A stretch of DNA of 64,000 nt from Monomorium pharaonis. Lineage: Eukaryota > Arthropoda > Insecta > Hymenoptera > Formicidae. Shown in pieces: positions 21,132 to 30,461 of this stretch. The position numbers were made by a program, and so were the translations under genes. The notes under the pieces were generated by a model. It saw only the letters and a list, made by a program, of their open reading frames with translations. It did not search any database and was not told where the DNA came from. Where the stretch lies: the NCBI RefSeq assembly GCF_013373865.1, contig NC_050473.1, forward strand, positions 23,049,838-23,113,837, written 5' to 3'. Positions within the stretch are counted from its first letter, which is position 1. Every line of letters begins with the position of its first letter.

Positions 21132-24100
21132 ACGTAACAAAAGACGTTCACGCGTTACCCTCTGTCGACATTTCGTCCCCAGATCTAGTAAATCAATGCA
21201 ATTTTATGCTTGATTCTGGATCTGCATTTAACTTAATAAAATCACGGTTCCTACAAGACCACATTACTATTAATAAAGATGACATCGTTACATTCAAAGG
21301 CATATCCTCTGAAATAATTTCTTCGATAGGATCCGTTGAGATTTTATTACTCAACCAGCCAACCAAATTTCAAGTAATCCCCGACCTCGCTGGTCTTCCA
21401 CACGATGGAATATTAGGAAACCCTTTCTTCCAGAAAAACTCTGTCAATATTAATTATCAAAATAAATCTCTAAGCTACCAAGATATAAAAATTCCTTTCG
21501 CTAACTCCGAAATCATTATTCTTAAAGCTAGATCAGTTACCCCATTTCATGTTAACATTATTAACGTAGAAAAACAAGTTGGATACTTACCTCTATACGC
21601 AATCGCCGATAAAATTTACCTGGGAGATGCTATCGTCACAAATTCTAAAGGAAAAGCTTACTTACCGATCTTTAATACATCAGACAGCGAACAAAAGGTA
21701 CGAATCCCTTCCGTCGAACTACAAGATTTCGACACGGCAACCTCTGTTGAACAAGCTGCCTTTCCCCCTCATTTACCAAATCATTTACTAAATCCTGAGA
21801 GTCTCACACATTTAAAAAATAATATAGATAACATTGGAAGCGGCATCGAACCGCTTGAGGCCAATGTTAGTCTGGGTGATGAAAATAATTCTTTACACAC
21901 TGTCAAAACCCGAGGGCATGCGACAGTTCCACTTAATCTTGAAACCCCCCTGAACCTTAATGGAGATAAAAAAGATAACGCTGTGAGATACCGGAAGTCT
22001 CCTAAAATCAACGTTAATCTTGATGACAATCTTCTTCCCCTTCATGCTACCGAGACCCGAGGGCACACGGTAGCCCCGTCACTGAGCCCGGTGACTTATA
22101 ATAAGAGTATAGATAACATCGGAGGAGTCCGAGGATCTCCTAACGAGGCCGATGTTAGTCTTGGTGTCAGCTCTGTTCTTCAGCATGTTACTGAAACCCG
22201 AGGGCATTCAGTAATTCTTGCCAATGTTATTAATTCTGCTAATTCAACTAATTCTACTACTAATTCAGAGACTCGTTCAAACCCACATACCAAAAGAGTC
22301 CGAGGACGTCCTGAGGTTCCTGCATACGATAATCCTGTATACTTTCATTATACGACTGAATATCATCCCAAATGTACTCACTCGCTCGAAAACAATCGTA
22401 CCTCGACAATTCTTAATCTACTCAGACTCGATCATCTAAATCCAGAAGAAATAGAAAATATTAAAACGCTAATCAATGAAAACGAAGATAGATTTCATCT
22501 TCCTGGTGATAGCCTCGAAGCCACAAACGCTGCTGAACACTTCATTCCAACCACTGACGATATACCAGTTCATACAAAACAATACAGATTTCCTCCCGTA
22601 CATAAAGAAGAAATAAGTAAGCAAATTAACGATTTACTAATAAACGATTCCATAGAACATTCCACTTCTCCTTACAATTCTCCATTATGGATCGTCCCCA
22701 AGAAACCTGATTCTCAAGGAAATAAACGATGGCGACTAGTCATCGACTATCGGAACTTAAACGAAAAAACAATAGGTGATGCCTATCCTCTCCCAAATAT
22801 TACTGACATACTAGATCAATTGGGATCAGCAAAATACTTTTCCGTACTAGATTTAGCCTCCGGTTTTCATCAGATACCTATGGCATCCAAAGATGCCCCT
22901 AAAACTGCTTTTTCGACCCCATACGGTCATTACCAATTCAAGAGAATGCCATTCGGATTAAAAAACGCTCCCGCGACTTTCCAGCGCTTAATGGACAACG
23001 TTCTCTCTGGCCTACAGGGGAACGAACTCTTCGTTTATATGGACGATATCGTTATCTACGCAAAATCTTTACGAGAACACGAAATTAAATTCACCCGCTT
23101 AATGCAACGTTTAAGAAACGCGAATTTGAAACTCCAGCCAGATAAATGCGAATTCTTACGACACGAAGTAGCTTATCTTGGACACATAATTGGATCAAAC
23201 GGCGTAAGGCCGGATCCCGGAAAAATCAACTCAATAATGAATTTCCCTACTCCCAAAACTCCTAAGAACATTAAACAATTTTTAGGCCTTGCTGGCTACT
23301 ACAGACGCTTCATTCCAAATTTTTCTAAAACCGCAAAACCTCTCACAGACTTATTAAAGAAAAACAGCACCTTTTCGTGGCAAGTAAAACAAATAGACTC
23401 ATTTAACACTCTTAAATTAGCATTGTGCTCTAATCCAATACTCCAGTACCCCGATTTCACTAAGCCTTTTATTCTCACGACCGATGCATCCGGATATGCT
23501 ATCGGAGGAGTTTTAAGTCAAGGTCCCGTCGGACAAGACTTACCCATTTCCTATACTTCGCGAATTCTAAATGCTGCAGAAAAGAACTACTCTACAATTG
23601 AAAAAGAATGTCTAGCCATAGTATACTGTATTAATCATTTCAGACCATACTTGTACGGAAAACGTTTTACAATTATTACCGACCATAAACCTCTCGTTTG
23701 GCTAAACTCGATTAAAGATCCGTCTTCGCGCTTATGGAAGTGGCGCAACAAATTATCCGAATACGATTTTGAAATTAAATATAAAAAAGGAACTTTAAAT
23801 AATAACGCAGATGCCCTGTCGCGAAACCCACCTGAGAATCATGTTTTCCCATTAATAAACGCGGATCAAGACGATTCTTCTGATGAATCCTTATTCTTTT
23901 CTAGTAATAAAAACCGAACCACACCGCAGACCCCACCGCCAAATACTAATAACGAAAATCGCATTTCAATAGAAACTCACGACGATTACGTAGACATGAA
24001 CGAATCACAAAATTCTAATCACGAAAATTTAGAGGAAATCTCCGACTATACCGAAAGTGATACTGATGACGACGAAGAATATTACGACGAATTACTTACT

Positions 24101-25627
24101 CCTATATCAACCCCTCATGAACAAATTCCGCTTCTTCCTCTCGCACTCCAAGAACCAACAATCGATAAAACTCGTGAAAACTTACTTAGCCGAAAAGATA
24201 ACCATGTTATATTCATATACCTAAACGGTACTCCTTTTGATAACGGCGCGAAACAATATTCAGAAGCTAACTTACTACCGAACTACGAAAACTTAACTTA
24301 CGAAAGAGCTAATGTAAAGACCATAAAAGGAAACACTGTAATTTCACTCCCTATAAAATTTAATAATCGTACACTATTAGAGCCACAAACCTTAAAAAAT
24401 TGTTTTCAATCATTAGTAGACGTAATAACTGAATTAGAGCTCAAATCAATAAGCGTTAGTAAAACCGAATCTTTTGACGACATTCCATGGTCTTACGTCC
24501 TTAAGCAATTCAAAATTTATTTAACAGGAACTAACTGTCAAATTACTATTTGTGAAAATTTAATCCGAAATCCTGAGCCTCACGAACGTGAAGCATTGAT
24601 CTTAGAAAATCACGCGTCCTCGCACGGTGGTCACAAGGGTGTGACAAAAACCTATAATCGGTTAAGACCACATTATTTTTGGAGCTCTATGAAAAAGGAT
24701 ATTTCAGATTTAATTCGAAAATGTAAGCAATGTCAAATTAAGAAGCTAACCAGAATTAAAACTAAACAACCCATGATAATTACAGACACCCCCGGAACAG
24801 CTTTCGATAAAGTTTCGCTTGATATAATGGGACCATTACCAGTCACCATAAAAGGAAATCAATACATTCTAACAATGCAAGATTTATTAACGAAATATTC
24901 CGTAGCCGTGCCATTAAATGACGCCACGTCGGTATCTATCGCTGACGCATTTGCAAAGAATTTCATATGCATTTACGGTGCTCCGAAAGCCATACTCACA
25001 GATCAAGGAGCAAATTTTTTATCTTCCCTTATGCGATCTTTGACTAAGAAATTCAATATTCAACATTTTAAAACAACCGCCTATTATCCTCAGTCGAACG
25101 GTTCTTTAGAACGATCGCATCACGTACTAACCGAATATCTTAAAACGCAAATTGACAAAGAAGATAATTGGGACGACTATATTAACATGGCTATGTTTTC
25201 TTATAATACTAGTGTACACGAAGGTACAAAATTTTCGCCATACGAACTTATATTCGGCAAACTAGCTCGTTTACCCTCTAGCCACCCTCCTTTAGAGTCC
25301 AATAACGAAAATGCGTATCACGAATATATCACAGATCTCGCGAATAGATTACACAAAACACGTGAAGAGACTAGACAAAATTTAATCTCTGCTAAAGAAA
25401 GAAGCAAACGATACTATGACAGACACATAAATCCTCGACATTTTGAGGAAGGCACAGAAGTATTTCTATTGAAAGAACCAAGTAAAGGAAAATTCTCTGA
25501 TCAATATGTGGGACCTTACAAAGTAATTGAAAATCTCCCACCCTGCAACGTAAAAATTCTAATTGGCAAAAGACCACGCGTTGTGCATATCAACAAATTG
25601 AAGGTAGCACACGTGGATCCAGGATGA
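21008..25627 (+). CDS. pol: Pol polyprotein (protease, RT, RNase H, integrase)
   Basis: About 1,539 residues counted from the frameshift; the start codon is gag's. An aspartic protease has LDSGSAFNL at residue 69 and ILGNPFF further on. A long linker (about 170-460) contains degenerate repeats ending in ETRGH. The RT has FVYMDD with aspartates at 679-680, and RNase H has TDASGYA at 826. An acidic spacer precedes the integrase. The integrase zinc finger is H1202, H1209, C1239, C1242; the catalytic triad is D1272, D1332 and E1368, with exactly 35 residues between the last two; and a GPY/F-type module (YVGPYKV) is near the C-terminus. All catalytic residues are present and there is no internal stop, so the enzyme set looks functional. 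The order is that of Ty3/Gypsy. Confidence 0.95.
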   Translation, partial: LPGRSDVRRPSERLRNSASDNISTDFRSHNPNPASHSFYNLNVTKDVHALPSVDISSPDLVNQCNFMLDSGSAFNLIKSRFLQDHITINKDDIVTFKGISSEIISSIGSVEILLLNQPTKFQVIPDLAGLPHDGILGNPFFQKNSVNINYQNKSLSYQDIKIPFANSEIIILKARSVTPFHVNIINVEKQVGYLPLYAIADKIYLGDAIVTNSKGKAYLPIFNTSDSEQKVRIPSVELQDFDTATSVEQAAFPPHLPNHLLNPESLTHLKNNIDNIGSGIEPLEANVSLGDENNSLHTVKTRGHATVPLNLETPLNLNGDKKDNAVRYRKSPKINVNLDDNLLPLHATETRGHTVAPSLSPVTYNKSIDNIGGVRGSPNEADVSLGVSSVLQHVTETRGHSVILANVINSANSTNSTTNSETRSNPHTKRVRGRPEVPAYDNPVYFHYTTEYHPKCTHSLENNRTSTILNLLRLDHLNPEEIENIKTLINENEDRFHLPGDSLEATNAAEHFIPTTDDIPVHTKQYRFPPVHKEEISKQINDLLINDSIEHSTSPYNSPLWIVPKKPDSQGNKRWRLVIDYRNLNEKTIGDAYPLPNITDILDQLGSAKYFSVLDLASGFHQIPMASKDAPKTAFSTPYGHYQFKRMPFGLKNAPATFQRLMDNVLSGLQGNELFVYMDDIVIYAKSLREHEIKFTRLMQRLRNANLKLQPDKCEFLRHEVAYLGHIIGSNGVRPDPGKINSIMNFPTPKTPKNIKQFLGLAGYYRRFIPNFSKTAKPLTDLLKKNSTFSWQVKQIDSFNTLKLALCSNPILQYPDFTKPFILTTDASGYAIGGVLSQGPVGQDLPISYTSRILNAAEKNYSTIEKECLAIVYCINHFRPYLYGKRFTIITDHKPLVWLNSIKDPSSRLWKWRNKLSEYDFEIKYKKGTLNNNADALSRNPPENHVFPLINADQDDSSDESLFFSSNKNRTTPQTPPPNTNNENRISIETHDDYVDMNESQNSNHENLEEISDYTESDTDDDEEYYDELLTPISTPHEQIPLLPLALQEPTIDKTRENLLSRKDNHVIFIYLNGTPFDNGAKQYSEANLLPNYENLTYERANVKTIKGNTVISLPIKFNNRTLLEPQTLKNCFQSLVDVITELELKSISVSKTESFDDIPWSYVLKQFKIYLTGTNCQITICENLIRNPEPHEREALILENHASSHGGHKGVTKTYNRLRPHYFWSSMKKDISDLIRKCKQCQIKKLTRIKTKQPMIITDTPGTAFDKVSLDIMGPLPVTIKGNQYILTMQDLLTKYSVAVPLNDATSVSIADAFAKNFICIYGAPKAILTDQGANFLSSLMRSLTKKFNIQHFKTTAYYPQSNGSLERSHHVLTEYLKTQIDKEDNWDDYINMAMFSYNTSVHEGTKFSPYELIFGKLARLPSSHPPLESNNENAYHEYITDLANRLHKTREETRQNLISAKERSKRYYDRHINPRHFEEGTEVFLLKEPSKGKFSDQYVGPYKVIENLPPCNVKILIGKRPRVVHINKLKVAHVDPG
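21770..22325 (+). repeat. Degenerate repeats in the protease-RT linker of pol
   Basis: Coding repeats of roughly 140 bp. Phrases like IDNIG...EANVSLG...L..V(K/E)TRGH occur with the TRGH words near 21908, 22055 and 22196 and a decayed KRVRGRP near 22296. The corresponding DNA word CCCGAGGGCA recurs. This expands the linker beyond that of typical Gypsy pol proteins. Confidence 0.7.
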
Positions 25628-25640
25628 GCGCCTAATCATT

Positions 25641-25654
25641 ATTTCTGTTCACAG
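25641..25654 (+). promoter_or_regulatory. Candidate splice acceptor ahead of the small ORF
   Basis: ATTTCTGTTCACAG|ATG: a pyrimidine-rich tract and AG immediately before the ATG at 25655. A spliced RNA using it would place this ATG at the exon start. Confidence 0.55.
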
Positions 25655-25969
25655 ATGCTTTGGCACCGTCGGCCAGGTCTTCCGGCCCGACATTTAACCA
25701 CTCCTATAAAACCAGTCGATAAATCACCATTTTGGTACTGTGTACAAAACACAGGCTACCGCGAAAAAGTAACTAATTTTTGCCTATGTCTTAAATGTTT
25801 TAAACAAATTAGAACTCTTATAATTCGAGCCCAATATGAATTCGAAGCATCACATTTTGCCTTAAACTCTCTAACATACCACGAAGTAAATTGTAGTCAA
25901 TCCTTAAAATCAGTTACAGAAATCAAACCAATTAGGAATTGTTTTACATGTACCAATCGACTATGGTAA
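25655..25969 (+). CDS. Small Cys-rich ORF between pol and env (104 residues)
   Basis: Unrecognised. Basic, with cysteines in a CLCLKC cluster near residues 46-51, one near 85 and a CFTC near 97-100, suggesting metal binding. It directly follows the pol stop (TGA at 25625-25627) in the same frame, with no stop in the 27 bases between, so it could be expressed as a read-through extension of Pol. Alternatively it could come from a spliced RNA, since an acceptor-like AG abuts its ATG. The position between pol and env is where complex retroviruses keep accessory genes. It may also be a decayed C-terminal part of Pol. I cannot decide between these from sequence alone. Confidence 0.45.
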   Translation: MLWHRRPGLPARHLTTPIKPVDKSPFWYCVQNTGYREKVTNFCLCLKCFKQIRTLIIRAQYEFEASHFALNSLTYHEVNCSQSLKSVTEIKPIRNCFTCTNRLW

Positions 25970-28317
25970 TATCTACACGAAATCGATATAAGTGAACAGA
26001 TAATAGATCATATGAATGAAACAACCTACGTGATTTCACGAGGTTCCTTTTATTAACGGGCATGCAAATACCATGCGCTTGATTCTTCGAGCAACGGAAA
26101 ATCAAGTGAATATCGAACTTACTGTCTCACCGGAAACACTAAGCTCGATCAAACATAATTAACACTTATTCAATCTAACATTTAATCCACGTAATCAAAA
26201 TACTAACAATCCATTGCTTATTCAAATTTATAAAACTTAACGATACATTATAGATCCCGCCGCACAAAAAACACAAAACAAAGAAAAAATAAATAATGCT
26301 TATAATTAATTGTCCACATAACCGATTTACGCAAATCTATTTTAAATATTAATAATTAATAATAAGATCGCATGAAAACAAAATAGAAGTATTATACTAA
26401 TCATATCCAATAACCGTTCTAACATATTATATTAATCGCATTTTATCTACACTAAATCCCACCGCATAAAAAAATAAAAAATAAAAAAAAACAAATATAT
26501 AATACTTATATCATATTAAATATTAGTTTTATTCTTATTAATATTATCTCGTAACGTTTTATAGAATACATATAATCATATAATATTACATACAATATAT
26601 TACTTGCATTCAATTATACCTCGTACGTACATACGTATATACATATATTTTATTTTATAATTAATTAGGTAAAAATCGACGCTTTATATGACCAATCATA
26701 ATCGTTACCACAGGATACGCACAGTTGCCTCGTTTCTTTTTATTATATACACATATATCGTTCGTTTATTCCGATACACAGTTACAATTAGTTTACTATA
26801 TACCTTGCAATATGTAATCTTATGCCACAAGCGCAATTTATACAAACTATTAATCCCACGGCAGTATAATAATTTTATTAGTTGTAGTTACCACTAATCC
26901 CAACCGCTGACAAAAAAAAACATAATCCCACCGCTAAAGCAATAACCGATTAGCTTATTTCACTACTAATCAATAATTACACGTCATCGATCAATCAATA
27001 TCGCGCTACGCGAATAAGGCACCGAGCTGCCTATGCCGCCGATAGACTTCTCATATCGATTTAACGATTTGATTCATTTCGCCTTATTGCTACAAAATAC
27101 AAAAATTCCACCGCAGTTAATAATTCTACTAGCTTTATCACTACTGCTTGATGTTAAGAAATAAAATAAAATCCCACCGCTAAAATTTATATAAGCATAT
27201 CTCACAATAAAAAAGGAGAAATGAAAATATACATGAAAAAAAAAAAAAACATAAATCCCACCGCTATTTGAAAGAGCCTCATTGATTGATCTGACCATAC
27301 AAAATAATAAAAAAAAATACATACATAACAAAATAAGAAATAAACATACATACATATATATTAATATCCCACCGCTTTACAATATGATGCAATGCTAACT
27401 ACATAATATATCCCACTATAATATATATCCCACCGCAATAAATATAACACAATAATACTAACCATATTAAATATTACTTTTAAGGATTATACTTGAGTTT
27501 TAAACTATATTAACCATATTTAGCTTTATTTTCGCCTCCCGTATACTTACATACATATTTTACAAATAATAATCATAAATTATCCATACAAAGGAAAAAG
27601 GAGTTACGCAAAAAAAAAAAAAAAAAATATTTCTTTAATTTTATTAAGTGCATTCAATATCGGCGTTGTCACACGAATAAACATAGGAAACATATATCAT
27701 TACAACTTAATACTATTAACTTTAATTTTACTTTGCTTAAATTTTTATATATCATTTTATCCCACCGCTATTAACATTATTTGCTACTATATATAATAAT
27801 ATTTACTTAACAATATTTTACTAATCTTATATATTATCAATACTACATATCCTACGCAAGTCAAACTAATTTACCTTGCGTTTTATTTTATTTTATTTTA
27901 TTAGATTGCTAGCATTTATACTTATAACCTACTACACAATATACACATATCTTGCGATTCATAATCTTATATTATTGTACTCGACACTCTGATAAGCGTA
28001 TTTACATATCCGTTCTCTGCCGTACATAAATCTCTATTACTATAATTATATTCAATACTATTTTATTAATATAGATATAAGGTTATTCTTGTTCTCCTTC
28101 TTACATATATTTTAGTTACAAGTTATAGGCCTACAATTATGGTATAATATCTCATGAAATATCACGCTTTATTTTCAATCGTAATATAAACATTTATTTT
28201 GCAATATTCCTACAATTACATGCATATATACGTTACAATATACTACTTTATACCTTTATATTACATTTAGTTTTATTACTATAAATACATATACGCATAA
28301 AGGATCATTAATTAAAA
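25970..28317 (+). other. AT-rich pol-env spacer with repeated ATCCCACCGC motif
   Basis: About 2.3 kb without a supported gene. Its notable content is a word repeated about twelve times on the plus strand, consensus AATCCCACCGCT, near 26253 (variant), 26454, 26852 (variant), 26895 (one extra A), 26924, 27105 (variant), 27170, 27254, 27365, 27408 (truncated), 27427 and 27758. This equals the T-arm/acceptor part of a tRNA-Leu 3' end and is the reverse complement of the distal half of the primer-binding site. Between copies are A runs and TATA-rich filler. Open frames here (26688-26897, 27074-27355) follow base composition. Confidence 0.75.
28090..28116 (+). promoter_or_regulatory. Candidate splice acceptor for env mRNA
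   Basis: GTTCTCCTTCTTACATATATTTTAG: a pyrimidine-rich tract ending in AG at 28114-28115, about 200 bases before the env ATG. It is the best acceptor by eye in this stretch and is suitable for a singly spliced env RNA. Confidence 0.45.
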
Positions 28318-30453
28318 ATGAAGTCATTTATAATAGTTTTGACTTTCGTAATTAACGTTCACGCTTTAATCGGTTTCGATTGCGGCGGACGACACCTCAA
28401 TATCACCGCTATATCATCGCTCGACGTAGGCGAGTGCGACTTGCAATACAGGCCTAATACCACGGAAGTCTCTATTCAACTTCTACAATTATCTAATTAC
28501 AATCAAGCTGAAGTTTTCCAGTGCAAAGTGGAAATTTCACGAACAGTCTTTTATTGTGGAATGAACTCTCACATCTCCGCAGTCCACAACGGCCAAGCCG
28601 AATATATCCACGAAACAGGATATACCACATGCATGAGGATGTTCAACGACGGAACCATATCAATGGGACCAGGAGTTCTCCTCACAGGAATCAAAGCCAA
28701 TCAAACGACTTACCGCAGCTTCACCCTTGGAGGAAGAATTGAAAATAACGGATATTGTAAGGGTACAGCACAATATTCCGACCCTTATGGATCATGGCCT
28801 GACGTCATAGTTCAAGCCAGCGCCAAAATAACCATTAAATCATCTATGAATCCCGTTCATCTCGAATCTGGAAAAATAAAATTACGCTCTGGAACGACCT
28901 GCATACTTGCTGATAGCTTTTGTCTCGACACGGACGACGGATATTCATATTGGAAGCCGATGCCGACTCCCGCCTGTGGATTTAATCAATATGATGTCCT
29001 CTACGAAGGACCTGCAAATAAAACTACTGAAAGCGACAGTTCTGAATCGCCAGTCTACAGCCTCACGACACAAGACGTTACCTTCGCTCTAACCAGCCGA
29101 GGAGAACAACCTCTGTGCGGTTATAATTTACTACGCACGGAGCATCCAAAATTATTTATAATGGAAATTAAAAACGGAGCTACCTTCGCTAGCCGTACCT
29201 CCATTCCGATACACAACCTCGACATCTTTGCATATCTAAACTCTAAATTTGTGTACGTCGAAAAACACGTACGCAGCCAGATGACATCTTTATACCATAA
29301 CGTAATGACGCAAAAATGTGAGCTCGAAAGACAGGTAATCACAAACGCTCTATCTTTCGCTGCTTTACAACCTGACGAATTCGCATACAGACTCATGAAA
29401 GGATCCGGTTATATGGCAGTCAACACCGGAGAGTCTGTCCACATTGTAAAATGTATCCCAGTGGAAGTCACACTGAGAGAAACAACTGAATGCTACTCTG
29501 AATTACCGATAACCGTACGAAATGGATCGTTTTTCCTGACGCCTAGATCAAGAATAATTTCTAGGGTAGGGAACAAACGAGAATGCAGCAACGAACTACC
29601 GACATTATTTAGAATCGAGCAAACCTGGCTGCAATTCACGCCGAAACCCCAGGTCTTGCAATTACCGCCCGAACAACTTAAACCTCTTACTAAACTAACT
29701 TGGAACTACGCCAAGCCAGCACCTCTAGCCGTCTCTGGATTATATGCCGATAAGGAAATTGAAAGGCTGAGAGATCATATTATGTTTCCCGCTGAGAAAC
29801 CTGCACTACTTCACGAAATCGCTAGACGCATCACTGGACACGATATTGGATCAAATGCCGTATCTGTCTATAATCTCCTAGACGAAGAAGCTCTTAACAA
29901 AATCGCTGACAACACTGCTTCTCGCCTATGGAAGGGCTTTGTAAATTTCGGCTCAGCAACAGCCGGAATAATGGGCATTTTTATTATTATACGTGTCATC
30001 AAAGTCGTGATCGACACACTCCTTCATGGATACGCCCTTCATTCAGTATATGGGTGTAGTCTACATTTACTTGGAGCCCTGTGGAGCTCTATCACTCATC
30101 TGCTACTTCACTTGAGCCGCGGACCGACGCGGAAGCCCGATAAGAAAATCGAACAACGACCACAGCAGCCGCCGCAACCACCTCCGTTGCCGACGGCCCC
30201 TCCAGCATTCTCCCGCTTGAAGGATGCCCAGATATACGTAATCAACGAGGAAAATTTATCCGACTCAAACAGGCCAGTTTGTTCTCATCAGAAGGACGCC
30301 CAAATGAGCACGATCCAGAAAGAAGCCGACGAAAATAATCCGGTAACGTCCTCATCAGATAACTTTAACGCCTACCCTTACAAAACTCTAAGAGATCGTT
30401 TCGACGATCTTGAACAAATCCCTTCTAAATCATCGGGATTCGTTCTAAAATAG
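28318..30453 (+). CDS. env: Env-like transmembrane glycoprotein (711 residues)
   Basis: A hydrophobic signal peptide covers residues 1 to about 17. A large cysteine-bearing ectodomain follows with several N-glycosylation sequons, starting with a conserved-looking FDCGG...NIT...LDVGECD stretch near residues 20-41. A membrane segment (about 546-570) and a further hydrophobic stretch (about 575-602) precede a polar tail with a proline-rich run near 618-632. I see no RxxR furin-type site followed by a fusion peptide, so it does not look like the baculovirus-F-type Env of classical errantiviruses. The N-terminal pattern reminds me of glycoproteins of insect negative-strand (chuvirus-like) viruses that LTR elements have captured, but I hold that loosely. 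The frame is uninterrupted. Its TAG stop overlaps the start of the polypurine tract. Confidence 0.8.
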   Translation: MKSFIIVLTFVINVHALIGFDCGGRHLNITAISSLDVGECDLQYRPNTTEVSIQLLQLSNYNQAEVFQCKVEISRTVFYCGMNSHISAVHNGQAEYIHETGYTTCMRMFNDGTISMGPGVLLTGIKANQTTYRSFTLGGRIENNGYCKGTAQYSDPYGSWPDVIVQASAKITIKSSMNPVHLESGKIKLRSGTTCILADSFCLDTDDGYSYWKPMPTPACGFNQYDVLYEGPANKTTESDSSESPVYSLTTQDVTFALTSRGEQPLCGYNLLRTEHPKLFIMEIKNGATFASRTSIPIHNLDIFAYLNSKFVYVEKHVRSQMTSLYHNVMTQKCELERQVITNALSFAALQPDEFAYRLMKGSGYMAVNTGESVHIVKCIPVEVTLRETTECYSELPITVRNGSFFLTPRSRIISRVGNKRECSNELPTLFRIEQTWLQFTPKPQVLQLPPEQLKPLTKLTWNYAKPAPLAVSGLYADKEIERLRDHIMFPAEKPALLHEIARRITGHDIGSNAVSVYNLLDEEALNKIADNTASRLWKGFVNFGSATAGIMGIFIIIRVIKVVIDTLLHGYALHSVYGCSLHLLGALWSSITHLLLHLSRGPTRKPDKKIEQRPQQPPQPPPLPTAPPAFSRLKDAQIYVINEENLSDSNRPVCSHQKDAQMSTIQKEADENNPVTSSSDNFNAYPYKTLRDRFDDLEQIPSKSSGFVLK

Positions 30454-30461
30454 GGGGGAGG
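30452..30461 (+). promoter_or_regulatory. Polypurine tract of the 24-kb element
   Basis: AGGGGGGAGG immediately before the 3' LTR (TGTCACG at 30462). It primes plus-strand DNA synthesis in LTR elements. The env stop codon TAG (30451-30453) overlaps its first bases. Confidence 0.9.

Noticed and set aside
26688..27355. Frames of 69 and 93 residues in the pol-env spacer
   Set aside because: Hydrophobic by base composition and interrupted by the repeated tRNA-like words.
25970..28317. The ATCCCACCGC words as a set of tRNA genes
   Set aside because: Only the 10-12-base T-arm/acceptor segment recurs; no D arm, anticodon arm or box A/B arrangement is present.
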